From assembly GCF_900091415.1 (NCBI RefSeq), contig NZ_FMHU01000001.1, positions 1,364,001-1,428,000 on the forward strand: a stretch of DNA of 64,000 bases. Reading direction: 5' to 3'. This document shows, piece after piece, positions 15,150-24,045 of this stretch (position 1 is its first letter; each line of letters starts with the position of its first letter). Made by a program: the position numbers and the translations under genes. The DNA comes from Micromonospora inyonensis. GTDB taxonomy: Bacteria; Actinomycetota; Actinomycetes; Mycobacteriales; Micromonosporaceae. Under the pieces are notes generated by a model, which had not been told where the DNA came from, did no database searches, and saw only the letters and a program-made list of their open reading frames with translations.

Positions 15150-16364
15150 ATGCCGGTTCAGACCCGCCGTCGCCCTCCATCGCGGGAACCCGTCCCCGCG
15201 GGCCGGGCTTCCGCCTCCGTCGTTCCGCCACCCCGCCGGGGTGGCGGTCGTGGTACGGACGCGCCCCCGAAGCGGAAGCGACGCAAGGACCCGCTCTGGG
15301 CCCGGATCACCGTGGTCGTCGGCGCGGTCCTGATGATGACCAGCGGTGCCGCGATCGTGGGCAGCAAGGCGATCATCGGTCAGGCCACCGGGAACATCTC
15401 CCAGCAGAACCTGCTCGGCGACGCCGGCAAGAGCGACGCCGAGGGTGGCGACACCCTGGAGGGCCCGATCGACATGCTGCTGCTCGGCGTGGACGCCCGG
15501 GCAAGCTGGGCCGCCGACGACGTCCGGGCGGACAGCATCATCATCCTGCACATCCCGGCGACGCATGACCAGGCGTACCTGATCTCGATTCCCCGGGACA
15601 CCGAGGCACACATCCCGGCCTTCAAGAAGACGGGCTTCAACGGCACCACCGACAAGATCAATGCCGCGTTCCAGTACGGGGCGCGCAACGGTGGCGGCTG
15701 GGCCGGGGGCGCCCAGTTGATGGCGCAGACCATCAAGAACATGACCGGGGTGAGCTTCGACGGCGCTGCGATCATCAACTTCGGCGGTTTCAAGAAGGTG
15801 ATCGACGCCCTGGGCAGCGTACGCATCTGCGTCAGCCACGAGGTCGAGTCGATCCACATGTCGTACGTCGACGGCAAGCCGATGTGGAACGCCGACGCCA
15901 AGAAGACCGGCAAGGAGCGGACCCCGGTGGTGCACAAGAAGGGCTGCCGGGAGATGGAGGGCTGGGAGGCCCTGGACTACTCCCGCCAGCGGAAGAGCCT
16001 GAAGAACGGCGACTACGACCGCCAGCAGAACCAGCAGCAGCTGATCAAGGCCATGGCTAAGAAGGCGATCAGCGACGGGGGGATGACCAACCCGTTGAAG
16101 CTGAAGAAGCTGATGGACGCCGCCGGGGACACGCTGATCCTGGACACCGGCCGGGCGGACGTCGCGGACCTGGTCTTCACCATGCGCGGGGTCACCGACA
16201 ACGAGCTGACCATGCTGCGGACGAACAACGGCACCTTCCACGTCAACGAGCACGGCCGCGAGGCGCTCAGCCCGCTGACCCTGGACATGTTCAAGGCGGT
16301 CAAGGAGGACCGGCTGGCCGAGTTCGTCTTCGCCAACCCGAGTGTCCTCTCCACCCGGGCGTAG
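15150..16364 (+). CDS. LytR-CpsA-Psr (LCP) family glycopolymer transferase 2
   Basis: 404 residues from ATG 15150, preceded by GGAG at a suitable distance; a GTG at 15114 would add 12 residues with no ribosome site. A basic Pro-rich N-terminus (1-50) leads to one membrane helix (about 52-72). The LCP domain shows DMLLLGVDARASWAADD, ADSIIILHIPA, SIPRDTEAHIP, and DYSRQRKSLKNGDYDRQQNQ split over two segments. The role is ligation of a lipid-linked glycopolymer to peptidoglycan outside the membrane. Its own promoter probably lies in the 138 bp after the preceding terminator. Confidence 0.93.
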   Translation: MPVQTRRRPPSREPVPAGRASASVVPPPRRGGGRGTDAPPKRKRRKDPLWARITVVVGAVLMMTSGAAIVGSKAIIGQATGNISQQNLLGDAGKSDAEGGDTLEGPIDMLLLGVDARASWAADDVRADSIIILHIPATHDQAYLISIPRDTEAHIPAFKKTGFNGTTDKINAAFQYGARNGGGWAGGAQLMAQTIKNMTGVSFDGAAIINFGGFKKVIDALGSVRICVSHEVESIHMSYVDGKPMWNADAKKTGKERTPVVHKKGCREMEGWEALDYSRQRKSLKNGDYDRQQNQQQLIKAMAKKAISDGGMTNPLKLKKLMDAAGDTLILDTGRADVADLVFTMRGVTDNELTMLRTNNGTFHVNEHGREALSPLTLDMFKAVKEDRLAEFVFANPSVLSTRA

Positions 16365-16519
16365 GTCCGACCGGGCTCCGGCGACCGGGGCCAGATCCGG
16401 CGGATCGGGCGAATGACGCCCGTAACGCGAAACGGACTCGTAACCTGAGGTGAGCAGGGCTCGTCTCAGGCTACGGGGGAGGCGTCACGTCCAGGTCAGC
16501 GCGGACCGGGTCGGGGCCG

Positions 16520-17518
16520 GTGGGCAGCGGCGCGCCACGTTGGGCGCGGGCCCTGGTCGGGGTCGGTCTCGCCCTTGCCCTGGTCGCGGTGGCCGCGGTG
16601 GTGGGGGTACAGGTCCTCACCGAGCGGTACGACCGCGCGGTGGCTCGGGGACACCTGCTCGACGACGACGCACGCCGGAACCGGACCGATCCGGAGGGGC
16701 CGCTCAACTACCTGCTCGTCGGCTCCGACCGGTTCCGGGGCACCGCCGACGCCGACCAGCGCTCGGACACGATCCTGATCGTGCACCTGCCCGCCGGGCT
16801 GCGCCGGGCATACCTGATCTCCGTCCCCCGCGACCTGCTGGTCGCCATCCCACCGGCCCCCAACGGGTACGGCGGCGGCCAGGACAAGATCAATGCGGCG
16901 TACGACCTCGGCGGCGGGGGTGACGGCGGCGCCCAGCTGCTCTCGGCCACCCTGCACCGGCTGACCGGGCTGGAGTTCGACGGTGCCGCCGTGGTCGACT
17001 TCACCGGGCTCCGCCGGGTCGTCGACCTGCTCGGCGGCGTCCGCATGTGTGTCGACACCGAGGTCCGGTCGGTGCACACCGGCACCGTCTTCGCCCCCGG
17101 CTGCCGGCAGATGGACGGGGCCGCCGCGCTGGACTACGTGCGACAGCGGTACGACCTGCCCGACGGCGACTACGACCGGCAGCGGCACCAGCAGCAGCTG
17201 CTCCGGGCGATGCTCGACCGCGCCGGCCAGACCGACCTGCTGGGTGACCCGCTCAAGCTGGACGAGCTGATCCGCGCGGTGGGCGACTCGTTGACCGTGG
17301 ACACCAACGGCGTACCCCTGGAGGACCTGGTCCTCGCGCTGCGCGCGCTCCCCGCCGACGCGCTCCTCGGCATCCGGGTGCCCTCGTCGCCACAGCTCAT
17401 CGGCCAGGTGTCGTACGTCGTCCTGGACGACGGCGGCAACGAACTCTTCGAGGCCGTGCGTGGCGCGCGGATGCCCCGCTGGGCCGCCGCGAATCCACGG
17501 TGGGTGAGCCCACTCTGA
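16520..17518 (+). CDS. LytR-CpsA-Psr (LCP) family glycopolymer transferase 3
   Basis: 332 residues from GTG 16520, the shortest of the three. A membrane helix (about 12-34) starts almost at once; the LCP domain has LNYLLVGSDRFRGTADADQ, SDTILIVHLPA, SVPRDLLVAIP, and YVRQRYDLPDGDYDRQRHQQ. A strong ribosome-site sequence (GGGGGAGG, 16475-16482) stands 37 bp upstream with no ATG, GTG or TTG in frame close to it, although the frame remains open there; the true start is therefore uncertain. The function is glycopolymer attachment to peptidoglycan. Confidence 0.88.
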   Translation: MGSGAPRWARALVGVGLALALVAVAAVVGVQVLTERYDRAVARGHLLDDDARRNRTDPEGPLNYLLVGSDRFRGTADADQRSDTILIVHLPAGLRRAYLISVPRDLLVAIPPAPNGYGGGQDKINAAYDLGGGGDGGAQLLSATLHRLTGLEFDGAAVVDFTGLRRVVDLLGGVRMCVDTEVRSVHTGTVFAPGCRQMDGAAALDYVRQRYDLPDGDYDRQRHQQQLLRAMLDRAGQTDLLGDPLKLDELIRAVGDSLTVDTNGVPLEDLVLALRALPADALLGIRVPSSPQLIGQVSYVVLDDGGNELFEAVRGARMPRWAAANPRWVSPL

Positions 17519-17547
17519 ACCGGTTCGGGGGTCTAACCTTGGTACCC

Positions 17548-17883
17548 GTGTTCGGACCCGAGATTCCCACCGTGACCGTGAACGAGATCACCGACGCCAC
17601 CTACCTGATGGACGTACGGGAGGACGGCGAGTGGGCGGCGGGGCACGCCCCCGGCGCACACCACCTGCCCATGATGGAACTGCCCGCCCGGCTCGCCGAG
17701 GTGCCCACCGACGTCGACGTCGCGGTGATCTGCCGGTCCGGCGGTCGCTCGGGCCACGTCGTCGCGCACCTGGTGCAGAACGGGTGGAACCGGGTCCGCA
17801 ACGTCGAGGGTGGGATGCAGCAGTGGGCCGCCGCCGGTCGTCCGGTCACCACCGACAGCGGAGCACCGGGTCAGGTCGTCTAG
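17548..17883 (+). CDS. Rhodanese-like domain protein
   Basis: 111 residues from GTG 17548. TAACCT at 17534-17539 ends 8 bp upstream, predicting a leaderless mRNA and supporting this start over the GTG at 17500, inside the LCP gene. It is a single rhodanese domain: MDVREDGEWAAGHAPGA near the N-terminus and the active-site loop CRSGGRS with Cys62. Such proteins carry persulfide sulfur; a role in delivering sulfur to the molybdopterin or thiolation systems encoded elsewhere in this window is possible but is inference. Confidence 0.9.
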   Translation: MFGPEIPTVTVNEITDATYLMDVREDGEWAAGHAPGAHHLPMMELPARLAEVPTDVDVAVICRSGGRSGHVVAHLVQNGWNRVRNVEGGMQQWAAAGRPVTTDSGAPGQVV

Positions 17884-17893
17884 GTCGACGGCG

Positions 17894-18679
17894 ATGAGTG
17901 GGCCACTGGTCTTCGCCCACCGCGGTTCCTCCGCCGCCCTGCCCGAGCACACGCTCGCGGCGTACCTGCGGGCGCTCAAGGAGGGCGCGGACGGGTTGGA
18001 GTGCGACGTCCGGCTGACCCGGGACGGGCACCTCGTCTGCGTGCACGACCGCCGGCTGGACCGGACGAGCAACGGGCGGGGCAAGGTCAGTGCACGTACC
18101 CTCGCCGAGTTGGAGGCGCTGGACTTCGGCTCGTGGCACCCGGGCTGCGGACCCGACGCCGACGAGCCGGTCGACCCCGCGCGTACCCGGCTGCTCACGC
18201 TGGAGCGGTTGCTCGACGCGGTACACGGGGCCGGCCGACCGGTGCGGTTGCTGATCGAGACCAAGCACCCCACCCGGTACGGCGGGAACGTGGAACGACG
18301 GCTGGTCGACGTGCTGCGCCGGTACGGCCTCACCGAGCAGGGACCGGACGACCCCGTACGGGTCACCGTGATGTCGTTCTCGCCGCTGGCCGTGCGGCGT
18401 ACCCGGGAACTGGCCCCGACGCTGCCGACCGTGCTGCTGCTGGACACGCTGCCCGGGTGGCTACGGCTGGGGCGGCTGCCCTTCGGGGCCCGGATCGCCG
18501 GGCCGGGCATCGCGCTGGTCCGGTCCCGGCCATGGCTCGTCCCGACGCTGCGGGCCGCCGGTCACCAGGTGTACGTCTGGACGGTCAACGAGCCGGACGA
18601 CGTCGACCTGGTCCTCGCCGCCGGGGTGGACGGCATCATCACCGATCGACCGGCCCTGGCCCTGGCCCGGCGTGGTTGA
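17894..18679 (+). CDS. Glycerophosphodiester phosphodiesterase
   Basis: 261 residues from ATG 17894, 10 bp after the rhodanese stop. The GDPD catalytic elements are present: FAHRGSSAALPEHT (first His-Arg), EGADGLECDVRLTRDGHLVCVHD in two parts (metal-binding Glu-Asp and second His), LIETKH, and near the C-terminus VYVWTVNEPDDVDLVLAAGVDGIITDRP in pieces. It hydrolyses glycerophosphodiesters to glycerol-3-phosphate and an alcohol. There is no signal peptide, so the enzyme is probably cytoplasmic. Confidence 0.94.
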   Translation: MSGPLVFAHRGSSAALPEHTLAAYLRALKEGADGLECDVRLTRDGHLVCVHDRRLDRTSNGRGKVSARTLAELEALDFGSWHPGCGPDADEPVDPARTRLLTLERLLDAVHGAGRPVRLLIETKHPTRYGGNVERRLVDVLRRYGLTEQGPDDPVRVTVMSFSPLAVRRTRELAPTLPTVLLLDTLPGWLRLGRLPFGARIAGPGIALVRSRPWLVPTLRAAGHQVYVWTVNEPDDVDLVLAAGVDGIITDRPALALARRG

Positions 18680-18746
18680 GCCCGACGGCGGGGCCGGATC
18701 AGGTCTGGGGTGTCGGGAACCCGAGCGGGAAGGCACACTCTGGGGC

Positions 18747-20195
18747 ATGCCGGAGCGACCCGACTACGCCGCTCTCATCGCCGGCCACACCGTCGTGGTC
18801 GAGAGGATCAACTCGGGTGACACCGGGCTGCCCGTCCTCACCCAGCTGCTCCGGGTGGCCCAGCCGGCCCTCGGGGCGACGGGGATGGCGTTCGTGGAGT
18901 TCACCCCGCACGGCGGACGGGTGATCGCGGCGACCGGCGCCGCCGAGTGGGCGCTCGGTCGGCCGCTACCCCCCTCCGATCCGGCCACCGCCTGCCTGAT
19001 GCACGGTCCCCGGGTGCAGCGGGTCCGGATCGACCGCTTCACCGGCAACCTGGCCGAGGAGCTGACCCGGCGGGGGCTCTGCTGGCTGATCGCGGCGCGG
19101 GCCGAGATCGGCGGTCGGCCGGTCGGCAGTCTGCACGCCCTGCACCCCACCGTGGACGGGGAGGCCACCGCAGTGGTCGGCTACCTCGCCTCCTGCATCG
19201 CGCACATGTACGGCGACCAGACCGGGCTGCCGGTGCACGGCGACGGCCCGGTGGTGGCGGCGCTCGCCGACGGCCTGGCCGTCGTGGACGGGGAAGGCTA
19301 CGTCCGGCTGTGGAACCCGGCCGCCGCCGAGGTGACCGGCCGCAGCACCGGGCAGGCCCTCGACCACCCGTTGCCGTTCCCGTTGCCGCCGCCGGGGCAG
19401 GTGCTCGACCACCGGTTGCCGGACGGGCGCTGGCTGCGCGTCGCCTCCGGTGAGCTGCCCGGACCGGGCTCCCTGCGGGTGGTGACCTTCCGCGATATCA
19501 CCGACCAGCAACGCCGCGACCAGGAGCGGGACCTCTTCGTCGCGGTGACCAGCCACGAGCTGCGCACCCCGGTCACCGTCATCAAGGGGTACGCGAACAC
19601 CCTCACCGACCACTGGGACTCCCTGACCGACGCGGACCGCCGCAAGGCGGCCCGGGTGATCGGCCAGCGGGCCAACGAGCTGGCCCGCCTGCTCGACCGG
19701 CTGCTCTCCTCCGCCACCGACCTCGGGACGGGCGCGGACACCCCGCCCACCGCGATCGACCTCGTCGAGGCGCTCCGCTCGGCGGTCACCGATCTCCCCG
19801 CCGAGCTGCGGCAACGGATCGTCCTCGACCTGCCCGCCAGCCTGCCCCCGGCGCTCGGCGACCGGGCCGACCTGGCGACCGTCCTGACCGAGCTGACCAC
19901 CAACGCCGACAAGTACTCCCCGCCCGACTCCCCGATAACGATCAGCGTCGACGCCGACGAGCAGACCGTCGCGTTCCGGGTCAGCGACCGGGGCGTCGGC
20001 ATCCGGCCGGAGCACGTGGAACGGGCCTTCGAGCGGTTCTGGCAGGGCGAGTCGGGGGACCGGCGGCGCTATCCCGGCGCGGGGCTCGGCCTCTATCTCG
20101 TCCGCCGGCTCGTGGAACGTCGGAACGGGTGGGTATCACTACGGCCAGGGACACAGGGAGGTACGGTCGCAGAGGTGCGGCTGCCGCGCGGGTGA
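18747..20195 (+). CDS. Orphan GAF/PAS sensor histidine kinase
   Basis: 482 residues from ATG 18747, 7 bp after CACACT (leaderless pattern); an in-frame GTG at 18672 would overlap the preceding gene. The N-terminal 160 residues resemble a GAF domain. A PAS domain (about 172-245; ALADGLAVVDGEGYVRLWNPAAAEVTG in two parts) precedes HisKA with phospho-His in SHELRTPVTVIKGY and an HATPase domain with TELTTNADKYS, DRGVGI and GAGLGLYLVRRLVE. There is no membrane segment, so it senses a cytoplasmic cue. No response regulator is adjacent; the next gene encodes an anti-sigma-type ATPase. Confidence 0.92.
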   Translation: MPERPDYAALIAGHTVVVERINSGDTGLPVLTQLLRVAQPALGATGMAFVEFTPHGGRVIAATGAAEWALGRPLPPSDPATACLMHGPRVQRVRIDRFTGNLAEELTRRGLCWLIAARAEIGGRPVGSLHALHPTVDGEATAVVGYLASCIAHMYGDQTGLPVHGDGPVVAALADGLAVVDGEGYVRLWNPAAAEVTGRSTGQALDHPLPFPLPPPGQVLDHRLPDGRWLRVASGELPGPGSLRVVTFRDITDQQRRDQERDLFVAVTSHELRTPVTVIKGYANTLTDHWDSLTDADRRKAARVIGQRANELARLLDRLLSSATDLGTGADTPPTAIDLVEALRSAVTDLPAELRQRIVLDLPASLPPALGDRADLATVLTELTTNADKYSPPDSPITISVDADEQTVAFRVSDRGVGIRPEHVERAFERFWQGESGDRRRYPGAGLGLYLVRRLVERRNGWVSLRPGTQGGTVAEVRLPRG

Positions 20196-20235
20196 GATCC
20201 CACCGGCGCGAGGTACGCGACGAGGAGGCACGGGC

Positions 20236-20688
20236 GTGTCGGCGAGGTCGGCGGAGCGGTCCTGGTGCGTGGTGGTGCCCCACCACGCGAGTGGGGCACG
20301 CCTGGCCCGGCACCGGCTGGCCGCGGTGCTCTCCGCCGAGGTGCCACCGCCCCTGCTGGCCGATCTGGTCGCGGTCCTCGCCGAACTGGTCGGCAACGCG
20401 GTCCGGCACGCCGAACCGCTCCCCGGCGGGGTGGTCCGGGTGGCCTGGCGGTTGCGCCCCGAGGGCGACGGGCAGCACGTCCGGATCCGGGTGACCGACG
20501 GCGGGGCGGCGTCACCGCCCCGGATGCGGACCGCAGGACTGGACGCGGCCGACGGGCGCGGACTGCACATCGTCGCCGGTCTGGCGAGCCGGTGGGGTGT
20601 CGACCGCGACGGTCTCGGGCAGAGCGTCTGGGCCGACTTCGACCCGGCCGAGGTGAACCGGCCCGATCTGGTGGCCGCGGGCGGGTGA
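20236..20688 (+). CDS. Anti-sigma-factor-type ATP-binding protein (RsbW/SpoIIAB-like)
   Basis: 150 residues. The HATPase_c_2 fold is shown by LAELVGNAVRHAEPLPGG (N-box), RVTDGGAASPP (degenerate G1), and GRGLHIVAGLASRWGV (G2). Streptomyces-type genomes hold dozens of such proteins, which bind ATP and usually act as serine kinases or anti-sigma factors in stress and development. It follows the orphan kinase by 40 bp in the same direction, so co-expression is likely. Neither a sigma factor nor an anti-anti-sigma partner is nearby. Confidence 0.85.
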   Translation: MSARSAERSWCVVVPHHASGARLARHRLAAVLSAEVPPPLLADLVAVLAELVGNAVRHAEPLPGGVVRVAWRLRPEGDGQHVRIRVTDGGAASPPRMRTAGLDAADGRGLHIVAGLASRWGVDRDGLGQSVWADFDPAEVNRPDLVAAGG

Positions 20689-20758
20689 CCGGGACGCGCC
20701 GACGGGTCCCACGTACCACGCCCCACATCCGTGCCCCCGGCCCTTAGGCTGTCTCGCC

Positions 20759-21643
20759 GTGAGCAAGCGTCGAAAGAACCAGCGGGCCGCCGAAGACACC
20801 CCGAAGCGGGAGAAGGTGCGGGACATCTTCGTTCCCCGCCCCTTCGAGGGACTCACCGACGAGGCGGAGTGGATCGCCCTACGCGAGCTGGTGCCGGCCG
20901 CGTCCGCGCCGCTGCGTCTGACGCCCGCGCTGGTCGAGGAGTACGGCGACCGCCCGGTGACTCTGGCGACGGTGCTGCCGATGGCCACCCCGGCCATGAC
21001 CAAGCCGGACGGGCGGATCTTCATCGGGCTCCAGCGGCACCTCCAGTCCGGTGACGTCTCCCGCGACCTGGCGGAGGCGCTGCTCTGCGCACTGCGTACC
21101 GAGCCGGGCCGGTCCGTCCCGGTGCCGCCGCTACCCGGTCCGGGTCCGCGCCTCCAGGACGTGCTGGTCGACGGACCGCTGGAGGTCACCATGCACGACG
21201 GGTTCGAGTTCTGGCTGGACCCGGGCGCGAGCGACGACCCGAACGTGCAGGCGTCGCTGGAGCGCGCCAACGCGGCGGTCTACCCAACCGTCAAGCTTTC
21301 CGCGGCCCGCGCCGCGTACTGGTGCCAGGTGCCGGAGCAGGCGCACGTGCGCTGGGTCCTCCCGGACGACGAGGACGCCGCGCTGGACACGCTGGCGCGC
21401 CTCGGCGCCGCCGGCACGTTGACCCTGGGCGAGCAGACCCGCTTCGCCGGCATGTTCCGGGCCCACGGCCGGCTGGTGCCGGTCTGGGACCTGCCCGCGT
21501 CGCCGCCCGCCGCCGACTGGGAGGAGCCGCTGGCGCAGTTCGCCAAGCGGTACGCCGAGGCGCTCGCCGACCGGACGCCGCTCGACGCAGCGGGCCGCCG
21601 GGCCCGGCAGGGCCTGCTCGGCAGGCAGCTGACGCTCCGCTGA
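20759..21643 (+). CDS. DUF5926 family protein
   Basis: 294 residues from GTG 20759; TAGGCT at 20745-20750 ends 8 bp upstream, so the mRNA is probably leaderless. The N-terminus is lysine/arginine-rich (MSKRRKNQRAAEDTPKREKVRD) and is followed by FVPRPFEGLTDEAEWIALRELVPAA, recognisable in actinobacterial DUF5926 proteins, which are sometimes annotated as topoisomerase II-like for weak reasons. Aromatic and acidic residues are spread in VTMHDGFEFWLDPG and AAYWCQVPEQAHVRWVLPDD in parts. There are no membrane segments. The function is unknown. It converges on the arginine deiminase gene. Confidence 0.85.
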   Translation: MSKRRKNQRAAEDTPKREKVRDIFVPRPFEGLTDEAEWIALRELVPAASAPLRLTPALVEEYGDRPVTLATVLPMATPAMTKPDGRIFIGLQRHLQSGDVSRDLAEALLCALRTEPGRSVPVPPLPGPGPRLQDVLVDGPLEVTMHDGFEFWLDPGASDDPNVQASLERANAAVYPTVKLSAARAAYWCQVPEQAHVRWVLPDDEDAALDTLARLGAAGTLTLGEQTRFAGMFRAHGRLVPVWDLPASPPAADWEEPLAQFAKRYAEALADRTPLDAAGRRARQGLLGRQLTLR

Positions 21644-21710
21644 GCCCGCCCATGTTCACCGGGCTGCTGAGCCTTCCCGGGCTCACCGGGCTGAGCTGAG
21701 CCCTCCCAGG

Positions 21711-21763
21711 TGCCTGCAGGGCCCCCTCCTCACGCTTCTTGACGAGCAGGGGACCCCTGCAAA
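21711..21763. repeat. Dispersed hairpin repeat, copy 3
   Basis: An imperfect inverted repeat of about 53 bp beginning TGCCTGCAGGGCCCCCTCCT, whose right arm complement begins TTTGCAGGGGTCCCCTGCTC. It ends 4 bp before the stop of the minus-strand arginine deiminase and 68 bp after the DUF5926 stop, so it is placed as a bidirectional terminator. Confidence 0.8.
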
Positions 21764-21766
21764 CCC

Positions 21767-22975
21767 TCAGCCGGGCAGCGGGTCGCGGACCAGCGGGCAG
21801 GACATGCAGCGCGGGCCGCCCCGGCCGGAGCCCAGCTCGGATCCGGCGATCGGGATCACCTCGATGCCGGCCCGTTCGAGCTGGGCGTTGGTCTCGACGT
21901 TGCGTTCGTAGCCGACGCAGAGCCGGGGGGCCAGGGCGAGCGTGTTGTTGCCGTCGTCCCACTGCTCGCGCTCGGCGGTCACCGGGTCCAGTCCGGTGTC
22001 GATCACCCGGAGCGCGTCGAGGTCCATCGCGTCGGCCGCCGCGCGCAGGAACGGGGCCGGCCCGTCGACCTGCGGCTCGCCGTCCGGCCCCGCGACCACC
22101 GTGTACGCCGACAGCGTGTGGGCGACGTTCGGGTACATCAGCACGGCGTCCACGTCGACCATGGTGCAGACGGTGTCCAGGTGCATGGTGGCCCGCTCCT
22201 GCGCGATCGGCACCACCAGAACGGTGTGGGCCAGTCCGGCGGCGAGGACCCGCCGGGCGAGTCGCTCCGCGCCGGCGGGCGTGGTCCGCTCGCCCACCCC
22301 CACCGCCAGCACGCCCGGCGCGAGCAGGAGCACGTCCCCGCCCTCGAGGTGCTCCAGGCCCGGTTCGTAGAGGAACCGGGAGTCGGCGAAGCGGGGATGG
22401 TGCCGGTAGATCGCGGCGGTGAGCGAGGTCTCCCGACGCCGGGCCGGCATGGCCAGACTGGTCACCCCGACCCGGTCCCGGATCCACAGTGACGAGTCTC
22501 GGCTGAAGAGCAGGTTCGGCAGCGGGTCGATGACGAAGTCGTGCCGGTCCATCAACGTGTAGACCAGCCCGCCGGGACGGTCCCAGCTGGTCCGCAGTTC
22601 CTCGTGGGCGAGGCCGGCGACGAACACGTCGGCGAGGGCGGCCGGATCGAGATACGCGAGGTGGTCGGCGACCCGGCGACGCAGCGTCTCGCCGAGACGC
22701 CGGTCCCGCAGTACCTGGTCGGTCAGCTCCGCGCGGGCGTCCGCGACCGCCAGTGTCTCGGCCAGTAGGGTGGCGAGGTACAGCACCTCCACCCCGCGCT
22801 CGCGCAGGGCGGCGGCGAAGGCGTCATGCTCCTCCTGTGCCCTACCCACCCATGGGATAGCGTCGAACAGAAGTGAGTCGTTGTTGCGGGGGGTGAGTCG
22901 CGCGAGTTCGGGGCCGGGCCGGTGCAGGAGCACGGTGCGGAGCCGGCCGACCTCACTGTCCACGTAGTGGGTCAC
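21767..22975 (-). CDS. arcA: Arginine deiminase
   Basis: 402 residues. It begins [20 protein letters not shown] and has [33 protein letters not shown] in parts, [11 protein letters not shown], and the C-terminal [10 protein letters not shown] with nucleophile Cys390; all catalytic elements (Asp, Glu, His, Cys) are in place. It hydrolyses L-arginine to citrulline and ammonia. GTG 22975 is 6 bp after TAGGCT on the minus strand, again leaderless. No carbamate kinase or ornithine carbamoyltransferase is adjacent, so it is not a classical arc operon. An ARG-box-like palindrome lies about 58 bp upstream. Confidence 0.95.
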   Translation of the reverse strand: MTHYVDSEVGRLRTVLLHRPGPELARLTPRNNDSLLFDAIPWVGRAQEEHDAFAAALRERGVEVLYLATLLAETLAVADARAELTDQVLRDRRLGETLRRRVADHLAYLDPAALADVFVAGLAHEELRTSWDRPGGLVYTLMDRHDFVIDPLPNLLFSRDSSLWIRDRVGVTSLAMPARRRETSLTAAIYRHHPRFADSRFLYEPGLEHLEGGDVLLLAPGVLAVGVGERTTPAGAERLARRVLAAGLAHTVLVVPIAQERATMHLDTVCTMVDVDAVLMYPNVAHTLSAYTVVAGPDGEPQVDGPAPFLRAAADAMDLDALRVIDTGLDPVTAEREQWDDGNNTLALAPRLCVGYERNVETNAQLERAGIEVIPIAGSELGSGRGGPRCMSCPLVRDPLPG

Positions 22976-23024
22976 CCACGCAGCCTAGGCCAGTGGTTGA
23001 CGGCATCCGGGAAAAGAGGTGGTC

Positions 23025-23041
23025 ATGAATGTGACATTCAT
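23025..23041. promoter_or_regulatory. ARG-box-like palindrome in arginine deiminase control region
   Basis: ATGAATGTGACATTCAT is a perfect palindrome with 8-bp arms and one central base. It contains TGAAT and ATTCA, the half sites of the ArgR ARG box, separated by five bases instead of the usual four. It lies between the divergent arginine deiminase (start 22975) and NERD-like (start 23139) genes. Confidence 0.5.
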
Positions 23042-23138
23042 CCACACTCACTCCGGTGCTTCGACTTGCCGACACACCGGCCTAGCCACGTAGGGTAGTG
23101 AGGACATAACTTCGAGGGACCTTTTGCCGGAGGTCGCG

Positions 23139-23879
23139 ATGTCTGTCTTTCCCGCACGTCGAGCCGTACCCACCAGCCGGGCACTGCCGCCCATGGGGGC
23201 TCCACCGTCCCACATCGAGGCTTCCGGCCTCCCCGCCCCGGTTCGGCCCTCGCCGTTCGGGTGGGCACGTCGTCGCCGCGCGGAACGGGGTGCCCGTCGG
23301 CTGGAGGCCGCCGGGGCCCGCGCGCTCGGCCAGCTCGACACCCTCGGGCCGGCCTGGCACGTGATCGAGTGGCCGCGGGCGGACCTGGCGGACACACTGC
23401 TCGACCCGGTCCACGACGACCGTGCCGGGTTCCTCGCCATCGGCCCCAGCGGGCTGTTCGCGATCAGCATCGTCGACCACGGCCGCACCCGCGTGCTCGT
23501 CGCCGGTGACGTCGTCCAGATCAACGGCAAGCGCCCGCCGTACGTGGCGGAGGCCCGCCGGGACGCCAAGCGGGCCAGCAAGGCGCTCACCAAGGCCGTC
23601 GGCAAGACCATCCCGGTGACGCCGGTGCTGGCCTTCGTCGGGTCCGGTGACATCAGCGTCTACGGCCTGCCGAAGGACATCCTCATGGCCACCCACCGCG
23701 AACTCGACCGGTTGCTCATCGCCGGTGGCGCGCGGATCAGCCCGGCCACCGCGGAGAAGCTCGCGCAGGTCGCCCAGCATCCAGGGACCTGGACCAACGA
23801 CACCTACCGTCCAACTGCCGACTACCGGTGGTACGAGGAGAGCCGAATGGCCGCTGACAAGCGGGCCAACCACCGGTAA
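23139..23879 (+). CDS. NERD-like (nuclease-related domain) protein
   Basis: 246 residues from ATG 23139, behind GGAGG at 7 bp. After a Pro/Arg-rich stretch of about 45 residues comes RRAERGARRLEAAGARALGQLDTLGPAWHVI in parts, then FLAIGPSGLFAISIVDHGRTRVLVAGDVVQING, the core of NERD domains in which a hydrophobic strand follows a buried acidic segment. Catalytic-type residues are weak (DHG in place of the usual D-K pattern), so nuclease activity is doubtful. The C-terminus is charged. A terminator-like hairpin follows. Confidence 0.75.
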   Translation: MSVFPARRAVPTSRALPPMGAPPSHIEASGLPAPVRPSPFGWARRRRAERGARRLEAAGARALGQLDTLGPAWHVIEWPRADLADTLLDPVHDDRAGFLAIGPSGLFAISIVDHGRTRVLVAGDVVQINGKRPPYVAEARRDAKRASKALTKAVGKTIPVTPVLAFVGSGDISVYGLPKDILMATHRELDRLLIAGGARISPATAEKLAQVAQHPGTWTNDTYRPTADYRWYEESRMAADKRANHR

Positions 23880-23883
23880 CGTC

Positions 23884-23935
23884 ACCGGCGACGCTACGCG
23901 GCCGGGGTCCCCCACCGGTCCGCGCCGTCGCCGGT
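23884..23935 (+). terminator. Terminator-like hairpin after NERD-like gene
   Basis: ACCGGCGACG (23884-23893) pairs perfectly with CGTCGCCGGT (23926-23935); the intervening 32 nt can fold into a further GC-rich stem. It starts 4 bp after the stop. Confidence 0.5.
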
Positions 23936-24045
23936 CATCCGCTGGCGGGCACCCTTTCCACCTGCGGTCCGGTGGCTTCCGCGGGTCGCCGGTGGGCAGG
24001 CGGCCAGCCAGCATGGACAGCCCGGCGGTGCACAGAGGAGGCTCG

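Noticed and set aside
18680..18746. A missing response regulator for the orphan kinase at 18747
   Set aside because: I looked on both sides for a receiver-domain gene; the neighbours are a glycerophosphodiesterase and an anti-sigma-type ATPase, so the kinase is truly orphan here.
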